NCBI GenBank assembly: GCA_035628505.1
Contig: DASPJR010000221.1
Coordinates: 29,632-93,631 of the forward strand
Source: DASPJR01 sp035628505
Lineage (GTDB): Bacteria > Planctomycetota > SZUA-567 > H5-PLA8
Length of the DNA: 64,000 nt
Direction: 5' to 3'
Positions 62,750 to 64,000 of the stretch are shown piece by piece. Below the pieces are notes generated by a model. It had not been told where the DNA came from, searched no databases, and saw nothing but the letters and a program-made list of their open reading frames with translations. The position numbers and the translations under genes were made by a program. Numbering within the stretch: the stretch's first letter is position 1; the number at the start of each line of letters is the position of its first letter.

Positions 62750-64000
62750 CTAAGCCCGCAGCACGCCGTTGAATTTTGCCAGCAGGGCGTCCTGGAATTT
62801 CTTGTGCGCGGCGTTGACTTCGTCGTCGGTCAGCGTGCGATCTGGCGCGCGGTAAACGAGTGAAAGCGCGAGAGATTTTTTTCCCGCACCGACCTGCTTG
62901 CCACGGAAAACCGAGAGGAAGCGCGGGGCTTCGCGCTTGTCTCGGAGCGGCTCGTGCCAGGCGCGTGCGAACGTGTCGACGTCGCTCCAGGAAACCGATT
63001 CATCCACGACCATCGCAATGTCGCGCATGACTTCCGGGTAGCGCGGCGGCTCGCTGTAGCGCGACGGCGCGTGCGGCAGATTTGCAAGCTTCATCAGATC
63101 CAGCTCGCAGATCGCGACGGGGCTGCGCAGATCGAAAGCTTTCTGCAGATCGGGGCTGATCGTGCCCAGCCAGCCAATGCTGTCCTGCGCGCGCTCGTTT
63201 CCAGGCATCTCGCGCACGCGAAGGACAGCGCAGGCCTGCTCAGGATTCAGAAATGCCGGCGCCGGACCGACTGGCGCCGAGCAGCGCAGATGCGCCGCTT
63301 CGAGACTCAGCGCTTCGCCCACGCGCGAGAGCGTATCGGCCACATGCTGGAAACCGCGGTCGTCAACGATCGCCAGAACGTGGCGCTCTTCCGGGCGCGG
63401 CTGGGCCACAGCCGGAATGAAAACTTTGCCGATTTCGAAGAGGCGCGCTTCGCCGGTGCGGTGATCCTGGTTGAAGCGGCGGATATCCAGCAGTGACGCG
63501 AGCAGACTGTTGCGCAGCGCAGAATGATCTTCGCGCAGCACGCTGGCCTTATCGAGAACAAGCGGCTTGTGCGAGGTCCACACCGCCGGCGCTTTCCAGC
63601 GTGGATCGATGAGGCTGTCGCTGACACACTCGAAATAACCGAGCGCCGTCAACAGCGTGCGCAACTTGCCTGACGTGACTTCGGCCGGCGAGCGGTGCGG
63701 GACGCGCGCGGACATCGCTGTTGTATCGGGCACGTGGTTGTAGCCGTAGAGGCGCGCGACTTCTTCGATCAGATCGATTTCGCGTTCCAGCTCGCCGCGC
63801 CGCCACGATGGCGCCCTCACCGACAGCGCACTGGAGCTTTCCGCGACAATTTCACAGCCCAGCGCCGTCAGAATGCGCCGCGCTTCGGCCATCGGAACAG
63901 GCGCGCCAAACACGCGGTTGAGTTCAGACGAACGGATATCCAATGTCTTCTGCGGCCGCGGGCGCGCAAAAACATCGATCACGCCCGGGGCGATCTTTCC
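62750..64000 (-). CDS. pheT: phenylalanyl-tRNA synthetase beta subunit, C-terminal part, runs off the right edge
   Basis: The minus frame is open from the stop at 62750 to the window edge, about 416 residues. It contains the B5 domain region (LNRVFGAPVPMAEARRILTA), the core with RREIDLIEEVARLYGYN-like sequence (LEREIDLIEEVARLYGY), DHSALRNSLLASLLDIRRF and LFEIGKVF, and the C-terminal anticodon-binding (FDX-ACB) domain starting near SEPPRYPEVMRDIAMVVDE and ending DDEVNAAHKKFQDALLAKF. PheT pairs with PheS to charge tRNA-Phe. The N-terminal tRNA-binding part lies outside the window. Confidence 0.95.
   Translation of the reverse strand, partial: GKIAPGVIDVFARPRPQKTLDIRSSELNRVFGAPVPMAEARRILTALGCEIVAESSSALSVRAPSWRRGELEREIDLIEEVARLYGYNHVPDTTAMSARVPHRSPAEVTSGKLRTLLTALGYFECVSDSLIDPRWKAPAVWTSHKPLVLDKASVLREDHSALRNSLLASLLDIRRFNQDHRTGEARLFEIGKVFIPAVAQPRPEERHVLAIVDDRGFQHVADTLSRVGEALSLEAAHLRCSAPVGPAPAFLNPEQACAVLRVREMPGNERAQDSIGWLGTISPDLQKAFDLRSPVAICELDLMKLANLPHAPSRYSEPPRYPEVMRDIAMVVDESVSWSDVDTFARAWHEPLRDKREAPRFLSVFRGKQVGAGKKSLALSLVYRAPDRTLTDDEVNAAHKKFQDALLAKFNGVLRA

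Overview
The window looks like a chromosomal piece of a GC-rich bacterium of the PVC group, most likely Verrucomicrobiota (Planctomycetota is the alternative). The pointers are families concentrated in that group: DUF1501 and DUF1549/DUF1553 proteins with a planctomycete-type cytochrome c, a PVC-type dehydrogenase with a CxxCH domain joined to DUF1080, a ThuA-like protein, a Tat-exported TIM-barrel protein, and a 4151-residue surface protein built from autotransporter-type strand repeats, LamG-like and cadherin-like modules. I saw no rRNA, tRNA or CRISPR array.

Layout. 1-3.6 kb: the start of an AAA ATPase gene, a small zinc-ribbon gene, then four tandem copies of an unrecognised 78-86 residue glycine-rich protein. 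3.6-10.2 kb: a secreted proline/TPR-like protein, a heavy-metal-associated mini-protein, an orphan ParA with a long tail, an O-methyltransferase, a short-chain dehydrogenase and a TIM-barrel protein. 10.4-15 kb: hybrid histidine kinase, M16 peptidase, endonuclease IV. 15-23.4 kb: membrane protein, large TPR protein, ExbB-like and PH-like membrane proteins, a YHYH protein, and a sigma factor joined through a membrane segment to a cupredoxin-like domain. 23.5-29 kb: a three-gene minus-strand operon (DUF1549/1553, DUF1501, ThuA). 29.2-35 kb: GntP permease facing a dehydrogenase/aldolase pair, a universal stress protein, an esterase/SMP-30 fusion. 35-40 kb: RadC-like protein and a convergent, overlapping NtrC-type regulator and membrane histidine kinase. 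40.3-52.7 kb: the giant surface protein with a structured leader. 53-58.2 kb: hairpin repeats, a small unknown gene and the 1487-residue PVC fusion protein, divergent from an AraC regulator. 59.4-64 kb: DUF4142 protein, ABC exporter, a MITE-like element and the 3' part of pheT.

Together the genes suggest an aerobic or microaerobic degrader of polymers and sugar acids with a heavily invested envelope. The best candidate for something undescribed is the four-copy glycine-rich array at 1720-3546. Two copies encode identical proteins although about 18 codons differ silently, and copies 1-3 each carry a conserved upstream block. Other good candidates are the sigma factor/cupredoxin fusion, the giant protein with its leader hairpins, the RadC-like protein with a C-terminal zinc ribbon, and the 328-bp inverted-repeat element that supplies the stop codon of the ABC exporter gene.
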